Both the position numbers and the translations under genes were made by a program. The notes beneath the pieces are model-generated. The model was given only the letters and a program-made list of their open reading frames with translations, was not told the DNA's origin and did no database searches. Below, piece after piece: positions 1 through 7,364 of a stretch of DNA of 64,000 nucleotides (position 1 is its first letter; each line of letters opens with the position of its first letter). The stretch is from contig NZ_FMHV01000002.1 of NCBI RefSeq assembly GCF_900091465.1, forward strand, positions 992,001 to 1,056,000. Direction: 5' to 3'. The stretch is from Micromonospora rhizosphaerae. Lineage in GTDB: Bacteria; Actinomycetota; Actinomycetes; Mycobacteriales; Micromonosporaceae.

Positions 1-265
1 AGATCACCTCGAGCGTCGAGGCGAGCACGAACTCGCCCGGGTGCAGCACGAACGCTTCGCCCTCCGGCACCTCGACCATCGAGGTCAGGTCGTCCTGCTG
101 CACGGCGGGGTCGATGTGCGTGTAGAGGTGGTTGTTGAAGACCCGGAAGAGCCTGTCCAGGCGTACGTCGATGCTGGACGGTTGCACCAGCATGGGTTCG
201 AAGGGTTCCAACGCGAGCGTGCCCGCCTTGATCTCGCTGACGAGGTCCCGGTCGGAGAGCAGCAT
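1..265 (-). CDS. dcd: dCTP deaminase, N-terminal part (cut by window edge)
   Basis: The first 88 codons of dCTP deaminase, which converts dCTP to dUTP (bifunctional forms go on to dUMP) for thymidylate synthesis. The visible protein begins [20 protein letters not shown] and contains the family's [10 protein letters not shown] segment (around residues 28-37) and the [10 protein letters not shown] segment (around 74-83), both typical of trimeric Dcd/dUTPase-fold enzymes. The start is the ATG at 263-265 (complement). The stop lies outside the window, to the left. It is divergent from the oxidoreductase gene at 362, and the 96-bp gap between them holds a candidate SOS box. The family call is firm; whether the enzyme is mono- or bifunctional cannot be judged from this part. 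Confidence 0.93.
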   Translation of the reverse strand, partial: MLLSDRDLVSEIKAGTLALEPFEPMLVQPSSIDVRLDRLFRVFNNHLYTHIDPAVQQDDLTSMVEVPEGEAFVLHPGEFVLASTLEVI

Positions 266-333
266 TCGCACACCATAGCGCGGTGCCGGATGCCCTCACC
301 GGAGCGGATGACTTGGCGCGTCTCGCTCGCCTC

Positions 334-349
334 TCGTACATATGTTCGA
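334..349. promoter_or_regulatory. Candidate LexA (SOS) box
   Basis: TCGTAC-ATAT-GTTCGA fits the actinobacterial LexA consensus TCGAAC-N4-GTTCGA with one mismatch. It abuts a TAGACT -10-like box (350-355) that sits 6 nt before the ATG at 362. It lies between divergent dcd and a PNPOx-fold gene, so either could be damage-regulated. Single-site prediction. Confidence 0.5.
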
Positions 350-361
350 TAGACTGTCCAC

Positions 362-922
362 ATGGCTTCCTGGTCCGAATTCGCCGCCGACGAGCCCCGA
401 CTCGCTGACGAGATCCGCCTTCTCATGCAGCAGTACGGGCCGGGCTTCGGCTATCTCGCCACGGTCCGCCCGGACGGCGGCCCCCGGGTCCACCCGGTCT
501 CCCCGGTCATCACCGATGAGGGGCTCTTCTGCTTCGTCATCGACTCGCCCAAGCGCCGCGACCTCGAACGCGACGGTCGGTACGCGCTGCACTCGTTCCC
601 GCCCGAGGAGACCGACGACGAGGCGTACGTCGCCGGTCATGCCCGCCCGGTCACCGACCAGGCGCGGGTGGCGCGGGTGGCCGCGACCGGCCGGGCCGCG
701 CCGCAGGTCGACTGGCGGCTTTTCGAGTTCACGGTCGACGTGGCGATGCTCGCCCGCCGTGACCAGGCCGGCCCGGCCAGCCAGGGAGGCCGCTCCGGTC
801 GGCCGGCGGTGCAGGTGTGGCTCGATCCCCGCGCGGCCGCCCGAGCGACCCGGCCGTCGGCCGGGCCGGAGGGTCGGTTGCGCGGCCGGCACGGCTTCGA
901 CACCCGCCGACCCGCCGCCTGA
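362..922 (+). CDS. Pyridoxamine 5'-phosphate oxidase-fold protein (flavin/F420-dependent type)
   Basis: A 186-residue split-barrel protein. Residues 20-60 ([20 protein letters not shown]) match the first strands of PNPOx-like FMN/F420-binding proteins, where the RPDG turn and following HPV contact the cofactor phosphate; a second strand block reads [14 protein letters not shown]. The substrate is unknown; relatives include heme-binding, F420-reductase and FMN proteins. The start at ATG 362 has no Shine-Dalgarno but a TAGACT -10-like box 6 nt upstream, suggesting a leaderless transcript. The C-terminal ~35 residues are Arg/Ala/Pro-rich and lie antisense to the metalloprotease remnant's downstream region. 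It does not have the length or C-terminal motif expected of a true PdxH. Confidence 0.85.
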   Translation: MASWSEFAADEPRLADEIRLLMQQYGPGFGYLATVRPDGGPRVHPVSPVITDEGLFCFVIDSPKRRDLERDGRYALHSFPPEETDDEAYVAGHARPVTDQARVARVAATGRAAPQVDWRLFEFTVDVAMLARRDQAGPASQGGRSGRPAVQVWLDPRAAARATRPSAGPEGRLRGRHGFDTRRPAA

Positions 923-984
923 GGCCGCAAGACGCCGGTGCCGGCCCCGTCGTCTGACGGAGCCGGCACCGGCTGCGGTACGTC

Positions 985-1224
985 GCGTTACGGCCGCGCG
1001 GTAGCCGTTCCACGCGGTCAGCATCCGGCTCGCCTGCCCAACGGTGAACTGGTGCATGCACGAGTCGTAGGTGTAGTCCATGAAGTTGGTGATCGGGTCG
1101 AGGCGGGGCGTGGTGCAGGTGTCCCGCCCCGCCGGGCACTCGAACGCGGGCGACGCCTCCGCCGGGGTGTCGTCGACGCGACGCTGGCGGCACGCCGGGT
1201 CAGCAGGTTGGGACGGAGTCCCAT
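985..1224 (-). pseudogene. Remnant of a secreted M43-type zinc metalloprotease
   Basis: Reading the minus strand, 1180-995 encodes [20 protein letters not shown] followed by [19 protein letters not shown] and a Q-A-x-R-M helix, the hallmark C-terminal stretch of actinobacterial cytophagalysin-like (M43) proteases, including the methionine-turn motif NFMDY. The zinc-binding HExxHxxGH and everything before it are missing. An ATG at 1224 with a good Shine-Dalgarno (AGAGGTG) begins a short basic N terminus in another frame, so the likely history is an internal deletion joining the old start to the old C terminus. One frame slip would also end the reading frame at a TAA just after the homologous part. 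Not functional as it stands. Confidence 0.7.
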
Positions 1225-1480
1225 GGGCCCACCTCTTTCTGCCGGCGCGAACGGGGGACATGTCGCGCCGGGTCGGAGAACGTGTGGCAGACGTCACAGC
1301 CGATGAATCCATTTGAGAACGTCCATATATTGCCGCAGGGAAACTTTCTGTCACTTCGGCGCATGACGGTGACTCAAGATCGGGTCAGGCCGGGTTCCGT
1401 CGCAGGCGGAGCCGGGTGTGGGCGCGCCGGGGGTGCCTGGGTGCAGGGAGGCGGTGACGTCAGGTACAGTGGTGCCGCCT

Positions 1481-1554
1481 GCGGGTGTAGTTCAATGGCA
1501 GAACATCAGCTTCCCAAGCTGACAGTGCGGGTTCGATTCCCGTCACCCGCTCCA
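1481..1554 (+). tRNA. tRNA-Gly, anticodon CCC
   Basis: A full cloverleaf can be drawn: acceptor GCGGGTG/CACCCGC, D arm GTTC/GAAC, anticodon arm TCAGC/GCTGA around loop TTCCCAA (anticodon CCC at positions 34-36), T arm GCGGG-TTCGATT-CCCGT, discriminator T and an encoded CCA at 1552-1554. It decodes GGG. Confidence 0.96.
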
Positions 1555-1558
1555 CACG

Positions 1559-1600
1559 AAAGGCCCTGGCCAGGACGAGTCCCAGGCCGGGGCCTTCGGT
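1559..1600 (+). terminator. Hairpin terminator after tRNA-Gly
   Basis: AAGGCCCTGGCC (1560-1571) pairs with GGCCGGGGCCTT (1585-1596) with one mismatch, followed by CGGTTT. The position directly behind the tRNA supports transcription termination. The stretch 1601-1851 beyond it shows no convincing gene. Confidence 0.65.
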
Positions 1601-1851
1601 TTGTGGGAAATCACCTTTCCGGTGCCGGGCCATCCACGGGCCATAGGCTGGCCACCCGATGCCAGTGGTGCGATCCGATTTTTCCGCAGGTCACACGCAC
1701 TCATCGACCGCTGTCGGTGCCTGTCCTTCACGCGTGGCTGCATTCGAGAAAGCGCTCAGAGATGTGGCTCGGAGGGTCGTGACGGCGGGTGCTGAGGCGG
1801 AGCCGTCCGCACCGCTAACCGAGCGCCACGCGCGGCGATCGCGAGCAACAG

Positions 1852-2301
1852 TCAGGAGACCGCAGCCTTCACCAGCTCGACGACCTTCTTCTCTACCACG
1901 GGGCTCCACTTTTGGAGCGCGTAAGACACCGGCCACAGGTCCCCGTCGTCGAGGTTGGCCGCGTCCTGGAAGCCCAGGGTCGAGTACCGGTAGTTGAACT
2001 TGCCCGAGTCCTGGAAGAAGACGACGACCTTGCCGTCCGCGTTCGCGTAGGCGGGCATCCCGTACCAGGTCTTTGGCGACAGCTCCGGGGCGGTAGCGGT
2101 CACCGCCATATGCACGCGTTCGGCGAGCGCACGATCCTCCGGCGCCATCTCCGCGATCCTGTCTAGGACCGCCTGCAGCGCGTCGGCCTTCTTGGCACCC
2201 TTCTTGCCCTCGGCCCGCAGCTCGGCGGCGCGCTCCTTCATCGCGGCACGCTCCTCGGCGCTGAAGCCGTCGGACTCGGTCTTGGAATTCTTCGCGGGCA
2301 T
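1852..2301 (-). CDS. DUF1801 family protein (YdhG/iron-chaperone-like fold)
   Basis: A 149-residue protein. Residues 1-65 are charged and helical (MPAKNSKTESDGFSAEERAA, then several Lys/Ala stretches). From about residue 66 it matches DUF1801: APELSPKTWYGMPAYANADG is the diagnostic strand-turn, followed by VVFFQDSGKFNYRYSTLGF. Bacillus YdhG of this fold is annotated as a frataxin-like iron chaperone; many actinobacterial members with this Lys-rich N-terminal extension have no known role. Start ATG at 2301. The gene stands alone; the interval 2302-2607 downstream of the next operon holds no supported gene, only a short plus-strand tail at about 2555-2598 that could be a decayed fragment. Confidence 0.85.
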   Translation of the reverse strand: MPAKNSKTESDGFSAEERAAMKERAAELRAEGKKGAKKADALQAVLDRIAEMAPEDRALAERVHMAVTATAPELSPKTWYGMPAYANADGKVVVFFQDSGKFNYRYSTLGFQDAANLDDGDLWPVSYALQKWSPVVEKKVVELVKAAVS

Positions 2302-2607
2302 TTCCGGGCTGCCTTTCGACGCTCAAGGCTCGGCGCGGTGCCGGCCATCTTCAAGGAAGGCTAGGCCCGACGACACCCTGGCGCTTCTCGATTCCTGATC
2401 GGATCGGGGCCAGCCGAGGCGTATGAGTAGCGGCGCTCTTCACTGAGGGATCGGTCGGGTCTGCCGCGATCGGCGCGCTGAGGTGTCGCAGATCAACTGG
2501 CGGACGAATGTCGCGCAGCAGTCGACGGAGGACAAGGCGTCCACCGACGACACTGCCTGTTCGTCGACCTGTTCCCCAACGGCAAGCTCTGCCTCTGAGC
2601 CGCGGAG

Positions 2608-3312
2608 CTACGGTACGCGGACGAGGGAGGCGTAGGCGGCGCGCCCGACGGCCGCCTGGTCGGGTTCGATCGAGACGTAGACCCGTTCCGGCCAGGGCGC
2701 GCGCACGCTGGCCGTGGCCGGCGTCGGCTCGTCGCCGCAGGGCACCTGCAGGTCGGGGGAGTTGGGCGGGGGTGTGGGCCGGCTCCCGGCCGCGTTCGCG
2801 GTCGAGGTTCCGGCCCAGAAGCGCGCACGAAGCGTCCCTTCACCGACGCACAGGACCTCGAATACGTAGACGCCGGTCTTGTTCTCGCTGTACCCGGTGC
2901 CGCTGATGCCCTGGTCGCCGCGCAGGACGGGCCCCCCGCCGCTCATGATGATCGGCCCCTTGCCCTCACTCCTGGGCTTCCTGTTGTCCACGTCTTTGGT
3001 CCCGAGCGCGGCGGCCGCTGCGGACGCCAGGTCGTCGAGCTGGGCCGCGGACAGCGCCGACGGGGACGGCGAGGGGCTCGCTGCCGCTGGCGGCGGGGCG
3101 GATCGGTCGGCGTCGACCAGGTTCGCCACCGCGGCGCCGCCGGCCACCGCGAGCCCCACGCCGGCGGCGACCGCGGCCACGCCGGTGCGGCGGCGACGGC
3201 GTACCGCCCGCAGCGCCTCCGCGGCTCCCGGTGGGCGGATGTGCGTCAGCGCCTCGGCGCGCAGGAGGGCGAAGGCCTCCCGGGTCTGCTCCTCGGTGAG
3301 TTCCTCAGGCAT
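2608..3312 (-). CDS. Membrane-anchored partner of the SigE-type sigma factor (putative anti-sigma)
   Basis: A 234-residue protein of no named family. A cytoplasmic N terminus (1-45, acidic MPEELTEEQTREAFALLRAE then Arg-rich RAVRRRRR) is followed by one transmembrane helix (about 46-66), a Ser/Pro/Ala linker (70-90) and an exported domain of ~140 residues. Single-pass topology, and a start overlapping the sigma-factor stop by 8 bp, suggest translational coupling and an anti-sigma or sensor role. No zinc-binding HxxxCxxC (ZAS) motif is present, so this is not a classic zinc anti-sigma factor. The function is inferred from position only. Confidence 0.8.
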   Translation of the reverse strand: MPEELTEEQTREAFALLRAEALTHIRPPGAAEALRAVRRRRRTGVAAVAAGVGLAVAGGAAVANLVDADRSAPPPAAASPSPSPSALSAAQLDDLASAAAAALGTKDVDNRKPRSEGKGPIIMSGGGPVLRGDQGISGTGYSENKTGVYVFEVLCVGEGTLRARFWAGTSTANAAGSRPTPPPNSPDLQVPCGDEPTPATASVRAPWPERVYVSIEPDQAAVGRAAYASLVRVP

Positions 3313-3793
3313 GCGGTACCTCCGTGTGTGCGGGGCGGAGCCGCACGGCGAGCGTGGTGCGACCGCGGTGCAGCCATGACCTGACGGTGCCCTCGGGCAC
3401 CCCCTCGCGGTCGGCGATCTCGGCGACCGGAAGGTCGGCGAGGTAGCGCAGCACCATCGCCCGGCGCTGAGCGGCCGGTAGCGAGGCCAGGGCCTCTACC
3501 AGCGCGATGCGGTCGGGTCCCGGCCCCTCGACGACCGGCTCACCGCGCTCCCGGAGGTGAAACGCCCGCATCGTGCGGATCCGCCGCCAGCGGCTGGTCG
3601 CGAGGTTCCAGGCGACCCGACGGACCCAGGCGGCGGGGTCGTCGTAGCCGGAGACCTGCCGCCACCGGGCGAGCGCCCAGCAGAACGCCTCCTGGACGAC
3701 GTCCTGCGCCTCGTGCCGGTCGCCGAAGTAGGCGTAGACCTGCACGGTCAGGTCGGCGTAGTGCGCCGCGTAAAAGTCGTCGAAGTCCGTCAT
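3305..3793 (-). CDS. SigE-family ECF-like RNA polymerase sigma factor
   Basis: A 162-residue group 4-type sigma factor. Region 2 (residues 5-75) has the DVVQEAFCWALARW and AWVRRVAWNLATSRWRR segments that bind core polymerase and melt the -10; region 4 (100-155) has ASLPAAQRRAMVLRYLADLP, then the helix-turn-helix AEIADREGVPEGTVRSWLHRG that reads the -35. It belongs to the SigE subfamily abundant in Actinobacteria (short, often paired with a downstream membrane protein). ATG start at 3793. It is probably the first gene of a two-gene operon with the membrane partner, and autoregulation is usual for such pairs. Confidence 0.92.
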   Translation of the reverse strand: MTDFDDFYAAHYADLTVQVYAYFGDRHEAQDVVQEAFCWALARWRQVSGYDDPAAWVRRVAWNLATSRWRRIRTMRAFHLRERGEPVVEGPGPDRIALVEALASLPAAQRRAMVLRYLADLPVAEIADREGVPEGTVRSWLHRGRTTLAVRLRPAHTEVPHA

Positions 3794-3799
3794 CGACGA

Positions 3800-3960
3800 C
3801 TACACGCAGGGCCGGGTCACAACGTTGCGATCCTCCAGGACGAACTTGATTTCGCCGTCGCACAGGGCGCACGCGTCCGCGTAAGACTCCACCGGCCGGC
3901 CAAGGTAGATCCAGCGACGGATGTGATCGGCGTCACCTACGGACGCCGATCGTTGCGCCG
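3800..3960 (-). pseudogene. Cys-rich C-terminal fragment of an unidentified protein
   Basis: An open frame on the minus strand ends at the TAG 3800-3802 and reads DADHIRRWIYLGRPVESYAD, then ACALCDGEIKFVLEDRN and a final TRPCV. The CxxC plus a distal Cys and the well-formed helix look coding, yet there is no ATG and the frame starts inside the promoter region of the next gene; the only in-frame start is a GTG at 3892. The fragment stops 7 bp before the sigma-factor start, so it may be the tail of a gene once transcribed ahead of it. Family not recognised. Confidence 0.35.
3925..3951. promoter_or_regulatory. Inverted repeat upstream of the isomerase gene
   Basis: GATCGGCGT (3925-3933) and ACGCCGATC (3943-3951) form a 9-bp perfect inverted repeat with a 9-nt spacer, 36 bp before the ATG at 3988. 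It could be a repressor site; the binding protein is unknown. Confidence 0.35.
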
Positions 3961-3987
3961 TGACGGCCCCGTGTTCATGCTGCGGGC

Positions 3988-4767
3988 ATGACTGAGCTGG
4001 ACGACAGCATCGCGGCTTGGCGGGAGTCGTTGGAATCGGTCCTGGTGATCGGAGAGACGCTCGCCGACAGTGACTGGAACTCGCCGACGGAATGCCCCGG
4101 CTGGAGTGTCAAGGACGTGTACTCCCACCTGATCGGCGGCGAGCTGTGGATGGCGGCCGGCCATCCGCGCCCCGAGCGGGGTATCGCGCACATCGCGGAT
4201 GAGCCGGTCGCGGCGCGACGGCACACGTCACCCCCGAAGGTGCTCGACGAACTACGCGAGGTGTACCGGCAGCGGTGCGCGCAGACCGCCGAGGTGCCGC
4301 CGGATCCCGAGCAACCGGCGTTCACCGCGTGGGGTCAGCCCGTCCCGCTGGGCACGCTGTGGCGCCACCGTGCGTTCGATGTCTGGGTACACGAGCAGGA
4401 CATCCGCCGAGCAGTCGGACGGCCGGGCAACCTCGACTCGCCTGGCGCACGGATCGCGTGTGGACAGTTCATATCGGCGCTGCCCGTCGTCGTGGCCAAG
4501 CGCGCCGGAGCCCCGTCCGGATCGGTGGTGCGGTTCAGCGTGGCGGGCCCGATCGCGTTCGACCACTCGGTCCTGGTCGGTGACGACCGTCGCGGACGGC
4601 TGGTCTCGGGCAACTCCGAGCCGGTGACGAGCCTGCTCAGCATGGATTGGGAAAGCTTCGCCCGGCTCAGCTGTGGTCGCATCCTGCCCCACCACGCCGA
4701 CGTGACCGTGGCCGGCGACACCGGGCTCGGCGGCCAGATCCTGGGTCACCTGTCCATCACGCCGTAG
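3988..4767 (+). CDS. Mycothiol-dependent maleylpyruvate isomerase family (DinB-fold) protein
   Basis: A 259-residue protein of the actinobacterial MDMPI family, thiol-dependent DinB-fold enzymes whose type member isomerises maleylpyruvate using mycothiol. Residues 25-60 carry the family's first metal-ligand region (DSDWNSPTECPGWSVKDVYSH, with His in VYSHL); the second region is RHRAFDVWVHEQDIRRAVGR (about 129-148), giving two more ligands (H and HEQD). The C-terminal ~90 residues form the SCP2-like extra domain usual in this family. The actual substrate in this organism is unknown, as most paralogs are not maleylpyruvate enzymes. The stop overlaps the convergent membrane gene by 11 bp. Confidence 0.85.
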   Translation: MTELDDSIAAWRESLESVLVIGETLADSDWNSPTECPGWSVKDVYSHLIGGELWMAAGHPRPERGIAHIADEPVAARRHTSPPKVLDELREVYRQRCAQTAEVPPDPEQPAFTAWGQPVPLGTLWRHRAFDVWVHEQDIRRAVGRPGNLDSPGARIACGQFISALPVVVAKRAGAPSGSVVRFSVAGPIAFDHSVLVGDDRRGRLVSGNSEPVTSLLSMDWESFARLSCGRILPHHADVTVAGDTGLGGQILGHLSITP

Positions 4768-5209
4768 CGCTCCGCCGCCCCGTGGGACACGCGCCGCGGC
4801 ACATTGGTCCACCTACTTGGCTTCCGCGGGCAGGTACCAACATCCCGGCGTGTTCAGGGTCGTGAAGCCAGCGGAGGCGAGACGCCTCATCGGGCCGAGG
4901 CGTCCAGTCGCGATACGGCAGGAAGGCCAGCCGCCAGGCGATCACCGCGAAGATGTACAGGCCCGGGCCGACCAACCACAACAGGGCATCACGCCGGCGG
5001 TAGGAAACGCGCGGCGCAAGCCAGGCCGTTGCGGCTGCTGGCACTGCTGTCCAGCCGAAGTCGGCCAGCGGGCCGCTGCCCATCCTGGCCTCGATCAGCT
5101 CGCGGATGATCAGAGACGGCACCATCACCCCGAGCACGAGCAGCGCCGCGATCAACGTGCGCGGCCCGCGTCGGAGTGGCGGGCGTGAGCTGGGTGGATC
5201 ATCGGCCAT
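4757..5209 (-). CDS. Small hypothetical membrane protein, C terminus possibly frameshifted
   Basis: A 150-residue protein with three predicted membrane segments (about 18-36, 52-66 and 76-98) after a basic N terminus. No family recognised. The start ATG at 5209 lies 7 nt from a TACCCT box (leaderless-type promoter). The last ~30 residues look odd: after DPEHAG the frame reads on through the end of the convergent gene, whereas a one-base shift near 4850 gives CWYLPAEAK and a TAG at about 4818, which would remove the overlap with the neighbour. Either the frame really runs to 4757 or there is a late frameshift; the second reading looks more protein-like. Confidence 0.6.
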   Translation of the reverse strand: MADDPPSSRPPLRRGPRTLIAALLVLGVMVPSLIIRELIEARMGSGPLADFGWTAVPAAATAWLAPRVSYRRRDALLWLVGPGLYIFAVIAWRLAFLPYRDWTPRPDEASRLRWLHDPEHAGMLVPARGSQVGGPMCRGACPTGRRSATA

Positions 5210-5262
5210 GGCCCACAGGGTACGAACGATGGCTGTCGCCGATGCTGGGGGGACGCGGCCTG

Positions 5263-6300
5263 TCAGGCCACCGGCGGTCCGAACCGGAGACGGCGCTGTA
5301 GCCAGGTGACGACGAGTTCGTCGAAGCCTGGGGCGCGCTCGGCAGGCTTGTAGTGGCCGTGGCTGATCCGCGGGGTCCCTTCGCCGCAATAGATCCGGAT
5401 GTTGTGGTCGGCGTGGGGGAACACCACGATTTCGTGATCGGTATGGTGCGCTTTCTTCAGGGTGTTGGTGATTGCGCGCGCGCTGTCCTCGACTGGCACG
5501 AGCAGGTCGTCGGCGCCGAAGATAGCCAACAGCGGGCATGACAGGGCTGCCAGTGCCGGGGCCGGATCGTAGTCTGCGATGCCCGCGAGGAACGCGATCG
5601 ACTGAGGTGTTGTTCCGGCGAGCATTGGATACCAGGGAGCGTCGTGCCAGCGTGCTTGCGCGGCGTGTACCCGTACCGGGTCGTCGCCTGAGCGAACGCG
5701 CTGGACCTGCTCGCGTAGCAGCGCCAACGCCTCCCGGATGTCTGTGCTGGTGAAGCCCTCCGCGCGGAGTTGGTGACGGAGCCGGTACTCCTCTTGGGCC
5801 AGCACGGTCACGCCCGGGCCTGACACGCTCACCACCGCCGCAACCGTTTCCTCCCCTGACGCCGCGAGTTGCGCGACCCAGCCGCCCTGGCTGCCGCCGA
5901 TCAGCGCGACGGCATCGGGCAGCACCTCGTCGCGGCTCTTCAATGCCCGGACCGCCGCCACCGTCTCCTCCGCGCGATCGGCGATGGTCTGACGGGTCCA
6001 GTCGCCGGTCGACGCTCCGGAGCCGGGCTTGTCGTAGGCGAGGCTCGCGAAGCCCGCTGCGGCAAGCCTGGTGGGCCAGGAGCCTTGGCGGCGTCCGCCA
6101 GGCCCGGAGCCTTCAACGAAGACCACTGCCGGGTACGGACCCGGCCAGGGCGGACGGACAAGATCGCCGACCAGCTCGTTGTCGTTGTGCTCAAACGACA
6201 GCTCCGCGACCACCGGCTCGAACAGCACGCCCTCAACATAGCGAGCGTCATCTACGCCGGTCACCGCCGGGTGGTCGCTGTCGTATCCGGCTGGCAGCAT
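5263..6300 (-). CDS. Alpha/beta hydrolase, dienelactone-hydrolase/BAAT-like
   Basis: An exported-looking or cytosolic hydrolase of up to 345 residues. VVFVEGSGPGGRRQGSW forms the oxyanion strand-turn; the nucleophile elbow is GGSQGG (Ser in ALIGGSQGGWV); the acid is in AIFGADDLLVPVEDS and the catalytic His in VFPHADHNI. It resembles prolyl-oligopeptidase/acyl-CoA-thioesterase-like hydrolases acting on small esters or thioesters; the substrate is unknown. The start is uncertain: the ATG at 6300 would leave only 6 nt to the divergent Nudix start, and homologous sequence begins near VVAELSFEHNDNE, so the GTG at 6228 may be the real start. Confidence 0.8.
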   Translation of the reverse strand: MLPAGYDSDHPAVTGVDDARYVEGVLFEPVVAELSFEHNDNELVGDLVRPPWPGPYPAVVFVEGSGPGGRRQGSWPTRLAAAGFASLAYDKPGSGASTGDWTRQTIADRAEETVAAVRALKSRDEVLPDAVALIGGSQGGWVAQLAASGEETVAAVVSVSGPGVTVLAQEEYRLRHQLRAEGFTSTDIREALALLREQVQRVRSGDDPVRVHAAQARWHDAPWYPMLAGTTPQSIAFLAGIADYDPAPALAALSCPLLAIFGADDLLVPVEDSARAITNTLKKAHHTDHEIVVFPHADHNIRIYCGEGTPRISHGHYKPAERAPGFDELVVTWLQRRLRFGPPVA

Positions 6301-6306
6301 CGCGGG

Positions 6307-6873
6307 ATGCGGGTGGAGAGCGAGATTCGGGCGCTGGTCGAGGCGCTGACGCCGATGGACGAGCTGGAGGCGCGGCACCGGGCGGAGTGCCTGGCCTGGC
6401 TGGCCGGGACGGGCGACATCTTCCGTCGGGCCAAGCCGCGCACCCCCTCGCCGCACCTGGTCGCGTACTTCCTGCTGCGCGACGAGGCGGACGGCAGCGT
6501 GCTGCTGGTCGACCACATCAAGGCCGGGATGTGGCTGCCCAGCGGCGGTCACGTGGAGCCGGGCGAGCACCCCGCCGAGACCGTACGGCGGGAGGTTCTG
6601 GAGGAGTTGGGCGTGCCGGCGGTGTTCTCGCCCGGGTTCGGCGAGCGCCCAGCCTTCCTCACCGTCACCGACACCGTCGGCGCGCCCGAGGAGCGGCACA
6701 CCGATGTGAGTCTGTGGTTCGTCCTGAGCGGCCGGCGCGACCAGGCGCTGACGCCCGACCCGGGCGAGTTCCGTGCCGTGCGGTGGTGGACCGCGCGGGA
6801 GGTGGCCGACGCGGACCCGGCGACGATCGAACCGCACCTGGGCCGGATGCTGGCCAGGCTGCCCGTACGCTGA
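6307..6873 (+). CDS. Nudix hydrolase
   Basis: A 188-residue pyrophosphohydrolase. The Nudix box GX5EX7REUXEEXGU is clear around residues 79-101 (GGHVEPGEHPAETVRREVLEELG), preceded by the strand VLLVDHIKAGMWLPSG. It hydrolyses a nucleoside diphosphate linked to another moiety; the exact substrate cannot be assigned. An N-terminal helical region (1-45) precedes the domain, as in several actinobacterial cytosolic Nudix proteins. The start at ATG 6307 has no visible Shine-Dalgarno and crowds the divergent hydrolase start. Downstream lies a decayed phosphatase gene. Confidence 0.92.
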   Translation: MRVESEIRALVEALTPMDELEARHRAECLAWLAGTGDIFRRAKPRTPSPHLVAYFLLRDEADGSVLLVDHIKAGMWLPSGGHVEPGEHPAETVRREVLEELGVPAVFSPGFGERPAFLTVTDTVGAPEERHTDVSLWFVLSGRRDQALTPDPGEFRAVRWWTAREVADADPATIEPHLGRMLARLPVR

Positions 6874-6906
6874 TCGGGTTGACCTTGACCCTCGGGAAGC
6901 CACAGC

Positions 6907-7302
6907 CTTGGTCGTGCCGGTGGGCCCGGCGGTGCCGAGGCGAGCGCCGCCGCGATCAACGCTCTCAAGCCGTTGGAGCTGTCCGGCGGGTCCGCTGCCG
7001 AACTTCTCACCCTGCTGGCTGAGGCGGTCGCGGAGGCCGACCGCACCGTGCGGAAGGCGGCGACGGACGACCAGCAGCCGGTCAGCACCCTGACGGCGCT
7101 GCTCCGACGCGGTTCGCAGCTGGCTCTGGTGCACATCGGTGACACCAGGGCGTATCTGCTGCGATACCACGCGGCGCTGCACACCGCACTCGGCGCGGCG
7201 GCCGAACCCGACCAGGTGGTCCAGCAGCTGATCGCCCTCGCGTACGCCCAGGGAGCGCCCGACAACATCGCCTGCGTCGTCGCCGACGTGGTCGCGGAGT
7301 AG
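6907..7302 (+). pseudogene. Decayed PP2C-type Ser/Thr phosphatase
   Basis: One open frame strings together three separated pieces of a PP2C phosphatase: AEASAAAINALKPLELSGGS (N-terminal helix region), then LTALLRRGSQLALVHIGDTR-AYLLR (the metal-binding GD strand), then HTALGAAAEPD and DQVVQQLIALAYAQGAPDNI with ACVVADVV (C-terminal end with the DN metal ligand). The first metal motif (RxxNQD) and about 90 residues between AYLLR and EPD and between EPD and DQVV are missing, so it cannot fold as an enzyme. In-frame deletions without stops suggest fairly recent decay. Confidence 0.75.
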
Positions 7303-7364
7303 CTGCCGGCCTGGCCGGCCGAGCCGACCCCCGGGCCGGCCGGCCGGGCCGTACTCTGGTGATC

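Noticed and set aside
2540..2600. Short plus-strand reading LFVDLFPNGKLCL ending in TGA
   Set aside because: It resembles a protein tail but is too short and has no start or neighbours to support a gene.
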